This document shows positions 30,042 to 38,163 of a stretch of 64,000 nt of DNA, in pieces. The stretch spans positions 3,720,001-3,784,000 of the forward strand of contig NZ_CP034433.1 in NCBI RefSeq assembly GCF_003952345.1, in the 5' to 3' direction. How positions within the stretch are numbered: the stretch's first letter is position 1; each line of letters begins with the position of its first letter. The DNA is from Iodobacter ciconiae (GTDB lineage Bacteria > Pseudomonadota > Gammaproteobacteria > Burkholderiales > Chitinibacteraceae). The position numbers and the translations under genes were made by a program. The notes beneath the pieces are model-generated. The model was not told where the DNA came from. It searched no databases and worked only from the letters and a program-made list of their open reading frames with translations.

Positions 30042-30635
30042 GTTTGGCTTGATTGCTATGAATATGCCGCTAATTATAGCGGCAACATCCTGCAAACAGC
30101 AGTTGGCTGTTTCATTTGGGTAATAAGCCAGCAGATTGGTGTGGAGGTTCACTCAAGAAAATGCTTTTGCTATTTTAAACAAAGCGCACAGGTCTAGCGG
30201 GCGTAATCCCCTTTATCTTCGAATTGGCTCGCTTGCAGCAGGCTAAATATGTGGTATCTGCAATCAGAATTGATGTACGCGCAGCTTCACCCCCAAGGCC
30301 TGTACATAGGCAGTGGCTCAATGCCTAATACCAGGCTGACAGGAGGCGCACCACGGGCGGGCGTGAAAGTAGCAGCATCGGCAGGGTAAGGGCACAGAGA
30401 CCAAACCAGGCAAGGGTAAGGCGCAGTCATTTGGCAGACCAGAGTATGCTGATCTCTACTCAGGGCAATTGCGAATGAGGTTTGGGTGGCTGAAAAAATC
30501 CGGTCCTATTGATTTAGCTGATGTTGCGAAGCCATCGTGTTTTTGACTGTTTGACTGTTTGACTGTTTGACTGTTTGGCTGAGGCATCACAGTAGGGGTT
30601 CTAAGGTGCGTGTCACCAGGATGTTATTTCTGTTT
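30042..30635. other. Gene-free region between motC and ftsK
   Basis: 594 bases without a credible ORF. A motD gene would be expected here after motC but none is present. The 8-base tandem repeat lies at the motC-proximal end. The ftsK promoter is presumably on the minus strand close to 30100; not resolved. Confidence 0.5.
30542..30581. repeat. Octamer tandem repeat (TTTGACTG x4 plus one variant)
   Basis: Four exact TTTGACTG units (30542-30573) followed by TTTGGCTG. A simple-sequence repeat in the motC-ftsK intergenic region, about 55 bases past the motC stop. Repeats of this kind can change length by slippage, but here they are not inside a reading frame. Confidence 0.9.
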
Positions 30636-31376
30636 TTAAGACAAAAAACCTGCCAGTTTGTTTTCCAGAACCCGTGGGTTTTCGCCGTTGGCAATGGTGA
30701 CCAGGCCTTCTACCAGCATTTCGCGGCGTCTGACTTCTGTTTGGATATGTTGCTTTAATTTATGTGAAATAGGCAGAAAAATCAGATTAGCCATGGCGAC
30801 GCCGTAGATAGTGGCCACAAATGCAACTGCAATCCCCGCTCCCAGCTTGGAAGGATCTGTGAGGTTTTCCATGACGTGGATCAGGCCCATCACCGCACCG
30901 ATAATGCCGATAGTAGGGGAATAGCCCCCTGCGGCTTCCCAAATTCTGGCAGCAGAGCGGGCCCGGTCTTCAAATACATCAATATCCAGCTCCAGGGCGC
31001 GGCGAATGACTTCGGGCTCAGCACCATCAACGACCATTTGCAGCCCGCGTTTGATAAAGGGATCTTTTTCGCTTTGAACATAGGCTTCCAGTGCCAGCAA
31101 ACCGCCACGGCGGGCTTGCTGGCCCCAGTTAACCAGTACACCCAGCTGTTTTTTGAAATCGTGCTGTGGCGGGAAAAAAACCCAGCGCACCATTTTCAGG
31201 CCAGCCACAAAGTGATCTTGCCTAGTTTGCAACATGACTGCGCCTAGCGTACCACCTGTGACAATCATAAATGCCGTGGCCTGCATCAGGGAGGCTACAT
31301 GTCCGCCCTCCAGAATTTGCCCGAGTACAACTGCAGTTAGGCCAAGTAAAATACCAAATATGCTGATTTTATCCAT
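30636..31376 (-). CDS. motC: Flagellar stator protein, MotA/PomA/MotC family
   Basis: Ion-channel stator subunit, 246 residues. Four membrane segments are visible: FGILLGLTAVVLGQILEGG, ATAFMIVTGGTLGAVML, YSPTIGIIGAVMGLIHVM and GAGIAVAFVATIYGVAMANLIFL. The conserved proline of the third helix (YSPTIG) and the charged cytoplasmic loop that contacts FliG are present. Adjacent to fliA, as for motC of Pseudomonas-type clusters. Its partner (motD/motB) is not downstream. Start 9 bases after the fliA stop. Proton or sodium use cannot be settled from this subunit alone. Confidence 0.88.
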   Translation of the reverse strand: MDKISIFGILLGLTAVVLGQILEGGHVASLMQATAFMIVTGGTLGAVMLQTRQDHFVAGLKMVRWVFFPPQHDFKKQLGVLVNWGQQARRGGLLALEAYVQSEKDPFIKRGLQMVVDGAEPEVIRRALELDIDVFEDRARSAARIWEAAGGYSPTIGIIGAVMGLIHVMENLTDPSKLGAGIAVAFVATIYGVAMANLIFLPISHKLKQHIQTEVRRREMLVEGLVTIANGENPRVLENKLAGFLS

Positions 31377-31385
31377 ATCGCCTTA

Positions 31386-32126
31386 TCAACCTGTCCAATC
31401 ACCCAGGCGCGCCCGCAGCCGGGCGATGGCCTGGCTGTGCAGCTGGCAAACCCGGGATTCGGTGACACTGAGTACGGCCCCAATTTCTTTAAGATTGAGT
31501 TCTTCGTCGTAGTAAAGTGCCATCACGAGCTTTTCCCTTTCGGGCAGCGCATCAATAGCTTCTATTAATTTTTGTTTGAAGTGTGTTTCAGAGAGCTGAT
31601 TGAGCGGATTGTGTGACTGATCTGCCACATTATGTTCACTATGATGATTTTCTTCATCTTCTTCGAAATCGTCCAAATGCACCAGCTGATGGCCGCGCGC
31701 CTCGGTGAGCATGTCCTGGTATTGCTCAAGGCTGACCTGAAGGTGATGGGCAACTTCACTTTCCAGGGGGGCTCTGCCCAGGCTGTGGCCAAGTTTTAAC
31801 AGTGCGGTTTCAATATCCCGCATATGTTTTCTGGCCTGGCGGGGCATCCAGTCGGCGCTTCTTAATTCGTCCAGCATTGCGCCGCGAATACGCTGTGAGG
31901 CAAAAGTCTCAAACAGCACACCTGCATTGGCATCAAAGTTTTTTGCAGCTTCCATTAGCCCCATCATGCCTACCTGTATCAGGTCGTCCACTTCCACGCT
32001 GGCAGGCAGACGGCTCACCATGTGATAGGCGATCCGCTTGACCAGCGAGGCATGGTGAGTGACGTAATCATCTTCGCTGCCGGCCTGGGTCTGACGATAA
32101 AGAGAAAGTGCGCGTGGCGCTGTCAT
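31386..32126 (-). CDS. fliA: Flagellar sigma factor FliA (sigma-28)
   Basis: Alternative sigma factor for late flagellar and chemotaxis genes, 246 residues. Regions 2 (HHASLVKRIAYHMVSRLPASVEVDDLIQVGMMGLMEAA...FASQRIRGAMLDELRSADWMPRQ), 3 and 4 (LPEREKLVMALYYDEELNLKEIGAVLSVTESRVCQLHSQAIARLR) are all intact. It sits between the disrupted gene and motC on the minus strand in the flhB-flhA-flhF-flhG-fliA-motC series. The anti-sigma factor FlgM is not in the window. Confidence 0.95.
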   Translation of the reverse strand: MTAPRALSLYRQTQAGSEDDYVTHHASLVKRIAYHMVSRLPASVEVDDLIQVGMMGLMEAAKNFDANAGVLFETFASQRIRGAMLDELRSADWMPRQARKHMRDIETALLKLGHSLGRAPLESEVAHHLQVSLEQYQDMLTEARGHQLVHLDDFEEDEENHHSEHNVADQSHNPLNQLSETHFKQKLIEAIDALPEREKLVMALYYDEELNLKEIGAVLSVTESRVCQLHSQAIARLRARLGDWTG

Positions 32127-32445
32127 CTGTTTCTACTTTGAAGTGGCAAAATCAGTTTAGCTGAGAGCCTAGCGACTTGGGAGTAAAATCAGTTTGCTTT
32201 CTAATTGCTTAAAAGTGCTTGCAATAGCTCGGCCTAATCCTTCGGCAATATCATTTGTGTTTATGTTGTTTAAGCTCTTATTTGCCGTAAGAATGGTGTC
32301 GAGTATAACAGGGGAATTCACCGAGCTTAAGCGAATATGCAGTTTTGCTAATAAGTAAGCCTCGCTTGCAGATGGGTATGGTGAGTAAGCTTGGCCACTG
32401 AATCAGTAATCTGCTGACTACTTTGATAAAAGTGCTTGGGTTTTG

Positions 32446-32449
32446 CTAG
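32446..32449. repeat. Target-site duplication CTAG (left)
   Basis: CTAG directly before the left inverted repeat; the matching copy is at 33305-33308. CTAG is a usual IS5-family target duplication. Confidence 0.8.
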
Positions 32450-33304
32450 GGTCTGTTGACGTTTCACATCGGTAGCCATAAAAATGCGCACGCCATGGCT
32501 ATGACACTTTCATAATTTCGCTTCAACTTGTCATATCGGAATGCCACTGCGCGGTAATGCTTCAATCGCGCAAAAGCATTCTCGACCAAATGTCGATAGC
32601 AATACAGCCCACGATCTAGATCCACATTCCCTTTGATTGAATTACGTTTTCTGGGAATCACTGATCGCGCACCCTGCGCAGAAATCAGTCCTCGAAGGTA
32701 CTCACTATCGTACCCCTTATCTGCGATGATCACTTCGGCTGAAGGCAGTTGGGCAATCAGCTCTGGGGCGGCAGTACAATCATTAATCTCGCCTCCGGTA
32801 ATTTCGAAGGCAATCGGCAAACCATAAGCATCTACCGCCAAATGAATTTTGCTGGTGTTCCCTGCACGGCTTTTGCCAATCGCTTCAGATTGATCGCTGG
32901 CCGCCCCGGCGCTGTGTTGATGCGCCTTGGCATAGCTACCATCAATGAATACCCATTCAAAATCGGGGTCGATCAGTAAGGCTTTGAAAATATTGAGCCA
33001 TTTCCCAGCTACAGACCAAGCATTAAAGCGTTTATAGACTGAATTCCATTCACCAAAGGCGCTGGGTAAATCCCGCCACGGGCAGCCAACGCGCATGCGG
33101 TAAAACATTCCTTCGACGGTAATTCGTAAATCAGGCTTGTTGTAAATGGTGTGTTGAAGCAGAATCTTTTCTAGCTTCGACCAAAGCTCGTTACTGAGCA
33201 TTAATCGGGGCATCGCAAACCTGCAGGGGAAATGGTGTAGGAACCTGAATTCTGCGGGTTTGCATCCGTCATTGCATGACTTTAGCTTGAAACGTCAACA
33301 GACC
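32450..33304. mobile_element. Complete IS5-family insertion sequence (855 bp)
   Basis: Perfect 17-bp terminal inverted repeats, GGTCTGTTGACGTTTCA at 32450-32466 and its complement at 33288-33304, enclose one transposase gene. CTAG flanks both ends. The element lies inside a small gene between flhG and fliA, inserted within a flagellar operon. Ends, transposase and flanks are all intact, suggesting a recent and possibly active copy. Confidence 0.92.
32464..33213 (-). CDS. IS5-family transposase
   Basis: DDE transposase of 249 residues in one reading frame. An N-terminal DUF4096-like domain (LSNELWSKLEKILLQH...GMFYRMRVGCPWRDLPSAFGEWNSVYKRF) is followed by the catalytic core. First Asp is in EWVFIDGSYAKAH, second in VIIADKGYDSEYLR, and Glu in YCYRHLVENAFARLKHYRAVAFRYDK. 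Many relatives need a frameshift between two ORFs; this one does not. The stop codon lies within the left inverted repeat. Confidence 0.95.
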   Translation of the reverse strand: MPRLMLSNELWSKLEKILLQHTIYNKPDLRITVEGMFYRMRVGCPWRDLPSAFGEWNSVYKRFNAWSVAGKWLNIFKALLIDPDFEWVFIDGSYAKAHQHSAGAASDQSEAIGKSRAGNTSKIHLAVDAYGLPIAFEITGGEINDCTAAPELIAQLPSAEVIIADKGYDSEYLRGLISAQGARSVIPRKRNSIKGNVDLDRGLYCYRHLVENAFARLKHYRAVAFRYDKLKRNYESVIAMACAFLWLPM

Positions 33305-33308
33305 CTAG
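33305..33308. repeat. Target-site duplication CTAG (right)
   Basis: CTAG directly after the right inverted repeat, matching 32446-32449. Confidence 0.8.
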
Positions 33309-33428
33309 GGGAGGGGGCGTTGTGGGCGAGCCTGCCAGCTTGAGACGCGGTCGTTTTTGAAAGAGGTTTTTCGATTTGAAATACATCGGGCAAGGGGCGG
33401 CGTCAGATCATAAAAGCTGGCTTGCCCT

Positions 33429-34331
33429 CTAATGCTGAAGTTGTTCTGTCAGCAGGCGGCTGGATTCTACCAGGCGGTAAAGAAACCCCGTGCTATCTGC
33501 GGTGTGAGATGGTTTTCGCCAGCGCAGCATCACATCAGCCAGCTGGCGAAAAGCATGACTGGAATCGGCATCCGGAAAAGCATCCAGTACGGTGCGGCCC
33601 AAGCGGGACGCGCGTTTAAGTTTTTCGTCTTCAGGTACATAGCCGATCAGCTTCATTTGCACTGCATCGCCTAAATACTGCCGGGCTACGCTTTTGAGGC
33701 GATTAAAAATTAATCCGGCCTCAGTAATAGTATCTACGCGATTCACTAAAACCCGGAAATCCCGCCTTGCGTATTCGGTGCCGAGTAGTTTGATGGTGGC
33801 ATAAGCGTCGGTGAGCGATTCGGCGCTATTGGACACAATCACCATTACATCATCGGCAGCAAGGCTGAGGCAGGGCACGCCATGGCTGGCGGATGGGCGG
33901 GTATCGAGCAGCAAAAACTCGGCGTATTGGGTGAGCTGTTCAAATTCGGCTGACAGCCATGTTAGCTCCCGCTCGTTCAGACTGCTTAATACGGTAGCTT
34001 TAGCACTGATTGGCAAAATGGAAAACCCGGCTTCGGTAGCAAGCAGGGTATCAGCCAGTGTGACTTCCCGGCGCAGCACGTGATCCAGCTCGTGTTTTTG
34101 TTCCAGCCGCATGCGGTGGGCGGCATTGCCTGAGCCGGTAAACTCGTCTAATAAGATGACTTCACGATTGCGTTCGGCCAGTGCTGCGGCCAGGTTGATT
34201 GCCAGCGTGGTGGTGCCGCTGCCGCCGCGCCCCCCGCTTAAGCTAATGCTGCGGCAAGGCGTAGGAGCAATCATGGCCCGCAGGCCCGCAGCCTGATCTG
34301 ACCAAAGACTAGCCACGGGAATGGCTCGCAT
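33429..34331 (-). CDS. flhG: FlhG/FleN-type MinD-like protein with degenerate P-loop
   Basis: MinD/ParA-superfamily regulator of flagellar number and FlhF partner, 300 residues. The fold is recognisable: SGGRGGSGTTTLAINLAAALAERN at 32-55, EVILLDEF, FLLLDTRPSASHG, and VLVNRVDTITEAGLIFNRL. The deviant Walker A usually reads KGGxGKT; here both lysines are replaced (R35, T40), so normal ATP hydrolysis is doubtful. The frame overlaps the flhF end by 23 bases; a later ATG at 34274 is possible. It lies directly after flhF. Alternative view: a divergent betaproteobacterial FlhG with altered nucleotide use. Confidence 0.85.
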   Translation of the reverse strand: MRAIPVASLWSDQAAGLRAMIAPTPCRSISLSGGRGGSGTTTLAINLAAALAERNREVILLDEFTGSGNAAHRMRLEQKHELDHVLRREVTLADTLLATEAGFSILPISAKATVLSSLNERELTWLSAEFEQLTQYAEFLLLDTRPSASHGVPCLSLAADDVMVIVSNSAESLTDAYATIKLLGTEYARRDFRVLVNRVDTITEAGLIFNRLKSVARQYLGDAVQMKLIGYVPEDEKLKRASRLGRTVLDAFPDADSSHAFRQLADVMLRWRKPSHTADSTGFLYRLVESSRLLTEQLQH

Positions 34332-35847
34332 AGTTTATGTTGAAATCAAGCGGGCTATCCATGGTGCCACCTTGCGCGCCCATAAATAGCGGGAACTCAT
34401 CGGGCTTCAGGGTGAACGCACTGTTTTGTGATTCGCCCCGAAAGGCCCGATCAACCAGATAAGCTACATTAGCGCGGTGCAGGTCTTCTGGTACGCGCTG
34501 GCCATTGGTTAAAAAGTGCAGGCGCAGTTTATGTCGGATCGCTACATCAAGGCAGCCGCCTAGATTCATGGTTTCATCAAGCTTAGTCAGAATGCAGCCC
34601 GCTAAATGGGTGTTGCGATAGCGGCGGGCTACATCGTCCAGCGTGCCTGTCTGGGCGTTTGCTGCAAGCAGCAGCAGGGTAGATACATTATCTTCGTCAA
34701 ATAGGGCCAGTTGCTCGCTGATCCGCTGATCGCGCTGCCCCATTCCCACAGTATCGATGAGTACCAGATGTTTTTCGCTTAGATCGGCAAGGGTAAATTG
34801 CAAATCGGTTTCGTCTTTGACTTCGTGTACCGGCACACCGATGATGCGGCCGTAAATACGCAGCTGATCGTGTGCCCCAATCCGGTAGCTGTCGGTCGTG
34901 AGCAGAGCTACCGAGTCCGGCCCGTGCAGGAGCGCGCAGCGTGCAGCCAGCTTGGCAACCGTGGTGGTTTTTCCTACTCCGGTTGGGCCGATCAGAGCAT
35001 AAATACCGCCACGATTGATCAGATCATCATCTGTAGTGGCTGCAGCAAGGTTGTGTGTAAGTGCCGCTTTTACCCAGCGCATGCCCTGATCCAGTGTCAT
35101 TTGTGCAGGCATTTTTTCAACTAGCTGGCGTGAAAGTGCAGGGCAAAATCCGGCGGATAAAAGCTGGCGTAAGGCTTCGAGCTTTTCAGGCGCATGGCGT
35201 GATAATTCGCCCCAGGCCATGCCTGCCAGCTGGCTTTCCAGTAAGCCACGCAATAGGCGAATTTCCCGGGCAATGCCATCCATTGCTTCTTTATCTGCAG
35301 GGCTTTGTACAGGAGGTGCTTCATCGTCTTCAAAGCTGAATGTGGGCAAGGCACGTTCCGGGGCCGGGCGACGCGGTGGTGGCGCGCTTGGCCGTGGAGC
35401 GGGCCGGCTGGGCCTGGGCTGCTGATATTCCGGGTTGCTGTCGAGAGGGATGGCGGCAGCTACGGGCTCAGGCTGGCGTGGTGCTGTGCGGTTGCTGCGC
35501 AGGACAACAGGCTCGTCATGCAATAGGGTGCCAGACTCTTCGTCGTCATCATCGGGAATGGCGTAGGAGCGGGCCAGAGCCTTACTGATCGGTGCAGCAG
35601 CCTGTGCATTTTGCAAAAGCCTGGCCCCGTTTTGCGCCCCTCGGCTGTTTTGCTGCGCTGCAGGACGCGGCTGTGTAGCAACATTATTGGTCAGTGCTGC
35701 TACATCGGCATCTGCGACAGCCATGATTTCTATGCCACCGCCAGACACCTGGCGGTTGGACAGGATCAGCGCATCGGGGCCAAGTTCATCACGAACCTGA
35801 CGCAGCGCATCACGGGTAGTCGCTCCGTAGAACTTTTTCACGACCAT
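34309..35847 (-). CDS. flhF: Flagellar placement GTPase FlhF
   Basis: SRP-type GTPase that sets the site of flagellar assembly, 512 residues. The conserved N-terminus is VVKKFYGATTRDALRQVRDELGPDALILSNRQVSGG. A long proline- and arginine-rich variable linker (about 70-190) includes RPSRPAPRPSAPPPRRPAPER. The NG domain carries G1 LIGPTGVGKTTTVAKLAAR, LIDTVGMGQRD, and TKLDE. Presence of FlhF and FlhG usually means polar or otherwise placed flagella. It is followed by flhG and preceded by flhA with a 167-base gap. Confidence 0.94.
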   Translation of the reverse strand: MVVKKFYGATTRDALRQVRDELGPDALILSNRQVSGGGIEIMAVADADVAALTNNVATQPRPAAQQNSRGAQNGARLLQNAQAAAPISKALARSYAIPDDDDEESGTLLHDEPVVLRSNRTAPRQPEPVAAAIPLDSNPEYQQPRPSRPAPRPSAPPPRRPAPERALPTFSFEDDEAPPVQSPADKEAMDGIAREIRLLRGLLESQLAGMAWGELSRHAPEKLEALRQLLSAGFCPALSRQLVEKMPAQMTLDQGMRWVKAALTHNLAAATTDDDLINRGGIYALIGPTGVGKTTTVAKLAARCALLHGPDSVALLTTDSYRIGAHDQLRIYGRIIGVPVHEVKDETDLQFTLADLSEKHLVLIDTVGMGQRDQRISEQLALFDEDNVSTLLLLAANAQTGTLDDVARRYRNTHLAGCILTKLDETMNLGGCLDVAIRHKLRLHFLTNGQRVPEDLHRANVAYLVDRAFRGESQNSAFTLKPDEFPLFMGAQGGTMDSPLDFNINYASHSRG

Positions 35848-36014
35848 ATTCAGTTGCCGTCTGAAAACAAAAGATTATCCTCATGCAAGCTATTTCGCCT
35901 AAAAGTGCAGTTTAGCTGTGCGTATTTTAGTATGTTTTGTCAGTTTACCCTTAAGCATTCTGTGCTCAATGAGGTATTTATTCTTTAGTTTGTTCTGTGG
36001 TTCATTTTTTGCGC

Positions 36015-38099
36015 TCAATTTGCTCCCAGCATTCCCACGATCCGAATCGTTTTGCTGTCTGGAATTTCGGTATGGGCAATGACCCGTAATCCTGGGATCG
36101 AGCGGCGTAAAAAGCGGCTTAGCATCGTGCGAAGCTGGGCAGGGGCAATCAGCACTGTGCTTAGACCTTGCTGCTCCAGTTGCTCGGACAATTCAGACGC
36201 TTGTTTGAGTACCCGTTCGGCAAGGCCGGGCTCCAGGCCGCCTTGTGAATTTCCCGATACAGAAGAAAGTAAAATATTTTCGAGTTGTGGCTCAAGCGTC
36301 ACAACCTGCAATTCGTTTTCGCCCGGGAAGAGCTGATGCACAATCGCCCGGCCTAGCGCAACGCGTACGGCAGCCGTTAGATCATCGATATTTTGTGTGC
36401 GGGTAATATGTTCGGCCAGGGTTTCCAGAATGCTGCGCAAATCGCGGATATGCATCCCTTCTTCAAGTAAGTTCTGTAATACTTTTTGTAATGTGCCAAC
36501 AGGAATAATTTTGGGAACAAGGTCCTCCAGAAGCTTGGGCGCTTCTTTGCCAAAATGCTCGAGCAATTGCTGGACTTCTTCGCGGCCTAACAGCTCGGCA
36601 GAATGGCTTTGCAAAATATTTGAAATATGGGTGGCAACTACGGTAGAAGCATCCACCACGGTATAGCCAAAAGCTTGTGCCTGATCGCGTAAACTGGCAT
36701 CAATCCAGACAGCGGGCAGGCCAAATGTAGGATCTTGGGTAGGCGTGCCGGGGAGCTGGCCCATTGCGTTACCCGGATTAATTGCCAGCCACTGGGCAGC
36801 GAAGGCTTCACCTGTGCCCACATCTACGCCCTTGAGCTGGATGCGATATTGATTGGGTTTGAGCTCCAAATTATCGCGGATATGTACGGAGGGCACTAAA
36901 AAGCCCAGCTCCTGTGCGATCTTTTTACGAATACCCCGAATACGCCGGAGCAGCTCACCATCCTGATTGCGATCGACCAGAGGAATAAGCCGGTAGCCTA
37001 CTTCCAGCCCTACCGGATCAACTGGCTGTACATCATTCCAGCTGACCTCCTGTAAGGGAGCTGCTGCCGGAGCACCTCCCGCTGAGGCTGGCCCTGCCGC
37101 AGCTCCCCTTTCTGCCGCAGCAGTTTGTAGTGCACTGGTTTTATTGCGCTGATCAAGCTGCCAGGCAATCCCCCCCAGGATTGATGCCATCAGTAAAAAG
37201 GCTGTATGCGGCATGCCGGGGATAATACCTAAAATGCCTAAAACACCCGCTGTGACATACATAACCTGCGGCTGGGAAAACATCTGTCCCAAAATCTGCT
37301 CGGATAAATCTTCACCATCTCCTACGCGTGAAACCACAATACCTGCGGCTACCGAGATAATCAGCGAGGGAATTTGTGCTACAAGACCATCACCAATAGT
37401 CAGCAAAGTGTAGGTTTTACCTGCTTCGGCAAAGGGTAGATCATGCTGCGCCATACCAACGATCAGGCCGCCGATGATGTTGATCACCATCACCATAATT
37501 CCGGCCACCGCATCGCCGCGTACAAATTTGGATGCACCATCCATGGAGCCAAAAAAATTAGCTTCTTGCGAGATTTCTGAGCGGCGGCGTCTGGCGTCCT
37601 CTTCGCCGATCATGCCAGCGTTTAAATCTGCATCAATTGCCATTTGCTTACCGGGCATGGCGTCCAGTGTAAAGCGGGCAGACACCTCGGCAATTCGCCC
37701 GGCACCTTTGGTAATCACCACAAAGTTAATAATGGTCAGGATAATAAAGCCGATTACACCGACCGTTAAATTTTCGCCAATCAAAACATGGCCAAAAGCC
37801 TCGATTACCTTGCCTGCTGCATCTGCACCATTGTGGCCTTCGGTCAGCACCAGCTTGGTTGAGGCGACATTTAAAGACAGCCTTAGCAGGGTAGTAAACA
37901 GCAAAATAGTGGGAAAACTGGAGAACTCAAGTGGCTTACGGGTGTAAAGCGCCACCATCAGCACAATGATGGAAATTGCAATATTGAATGTAAAAAAGAA
38001 ATCAAGCACAAGCGCAGGCAGCGGCAGAACCATCATGCCGAGCACCATAAGCACCAGCACTGGGCCGGCTAATTTGCTGTAATTAAATGTACGCCACAT
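36015..38099 (-). CDS. flhA: Flagellar export gate protein FlhA
   Basis: Largest membrane component of the flagellar type III export gate, 694 residues. Eight hydrophobic segments cover about residues 15-330. The FHIPEP-family cytoplasmic region follows with RFTLDAMPGKQMAIDADLNAG between helices and a four-subdomain C-terminus (VPSVHIRDNLELKPNQYRI; ALGRAIVHQLF). The C-terminal domain forms the nonameric ring binding substrate chaperones. It starts 64 bases after the flhB stop, the usual flhB-flhA order. Confidence 0.95.
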   Translation of the reverse strand: MWRTFNYSKLAGPVLVLMVLGMMVLPLPALVLDFFFTFNIAISIIVLMVALYTRKPLEFSSFPTILLFTTLLRLSLNVASTKLVLTEGHNGADAAGKVIEAFGHVLIGENLTVGVIGFIILTIINFVVITKGAGRIAEVSARFTLDAMPGKQMAIDADLNAGMIGEEDARRRRSEISQEANFFGSMDGASKFVRGDAVAGIMVMVINIIGGLIVGMAQHDLPFAEAGKTYTLLTIGDGLVAQIPSLIISVAAGIVVSRVGDGEDLSEQILGQMFSQPQVMYVTAGVLGILGIIPGMPHTAFLLMASILGGIAWQLDQRNKTSALQTAAAERGAAAGPASAGGAPAAAPLQEVSWNDVQPVDPVGLEVGYRLIPLVDRNQDGELLRRIRGIRKKIAQELGFLVPSVHIRDNLELKPNQYRIQLKGVDVGTGEAFAAQWLAINPGNAMGQLPGTPTQDPTFGLPAVWIDASLRDQAQAFGYTVVDASTVVATHISNILQSHSAELLGREEVQQLLEHFGKEAPKLLEDLVPKIIPVGTLQKVLQNLLEEGMHIRDLRSILETLAEHITRTQNIDDLTAAVRVALGRAIVHQLFPGENELQVVTLEPQLENILLSSVSGNSQGGLEPGLAERVLKQASELSEQLEQQGLSTVLIAPAQLRTMLSRFLRRSIPGLRVIAHTEIPDSKTIRIVGMLGAN

Positions 38100-38163
38100 G
38101 GGGCTTCAAGCTCTGGGTAAATTAATTAGACTAATGTTTTGTATTGTTTTTAAGATAAACACT

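Larger units (their letters stand above)
32169..33387 (-). pseudogene. Hypothetical gene between flhG and fliA, broken by an IS and a frameshift
   Basis: Removing the IS and one CTAG copy restores an open frame on the minus strand. It runs from ATG 33387 (MYFKSKNLFQKRPRLKL) across the junction (TTPPPLAKPKHFYQSSQQITDSVAKL). It then needs one frame change near 32385 to continue as SASEAYLLAKLHIRLSSV, VNSPVILDTILTANKSLNN and KQLESKLILLPSR to a TAG at 32169, 42 bases before fliA. The joined product would be about 120 residues. The family is not recognised; it would have been a small gene of the flhF-flhG-fliA operon. The reconstruction is by eye. Confidence 0.5.

Noticed and set aside
35061..35588. 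Several plus-strand ORFs opposite the flhF linker
   Set aside because: The Pro/Arg-rich linker of FlhF leaves all opposing frames open; none has a start site or family match.
35853..35862. GCCGTCTGAA, the 10-base core of the Neisseria DNA uptake sequence, just upstream of flhF
   Set aside because: I noticed only one copy. A given 10-mer is not improbable in 64 kb on two strands, and a species using it would have dozens of copies here.
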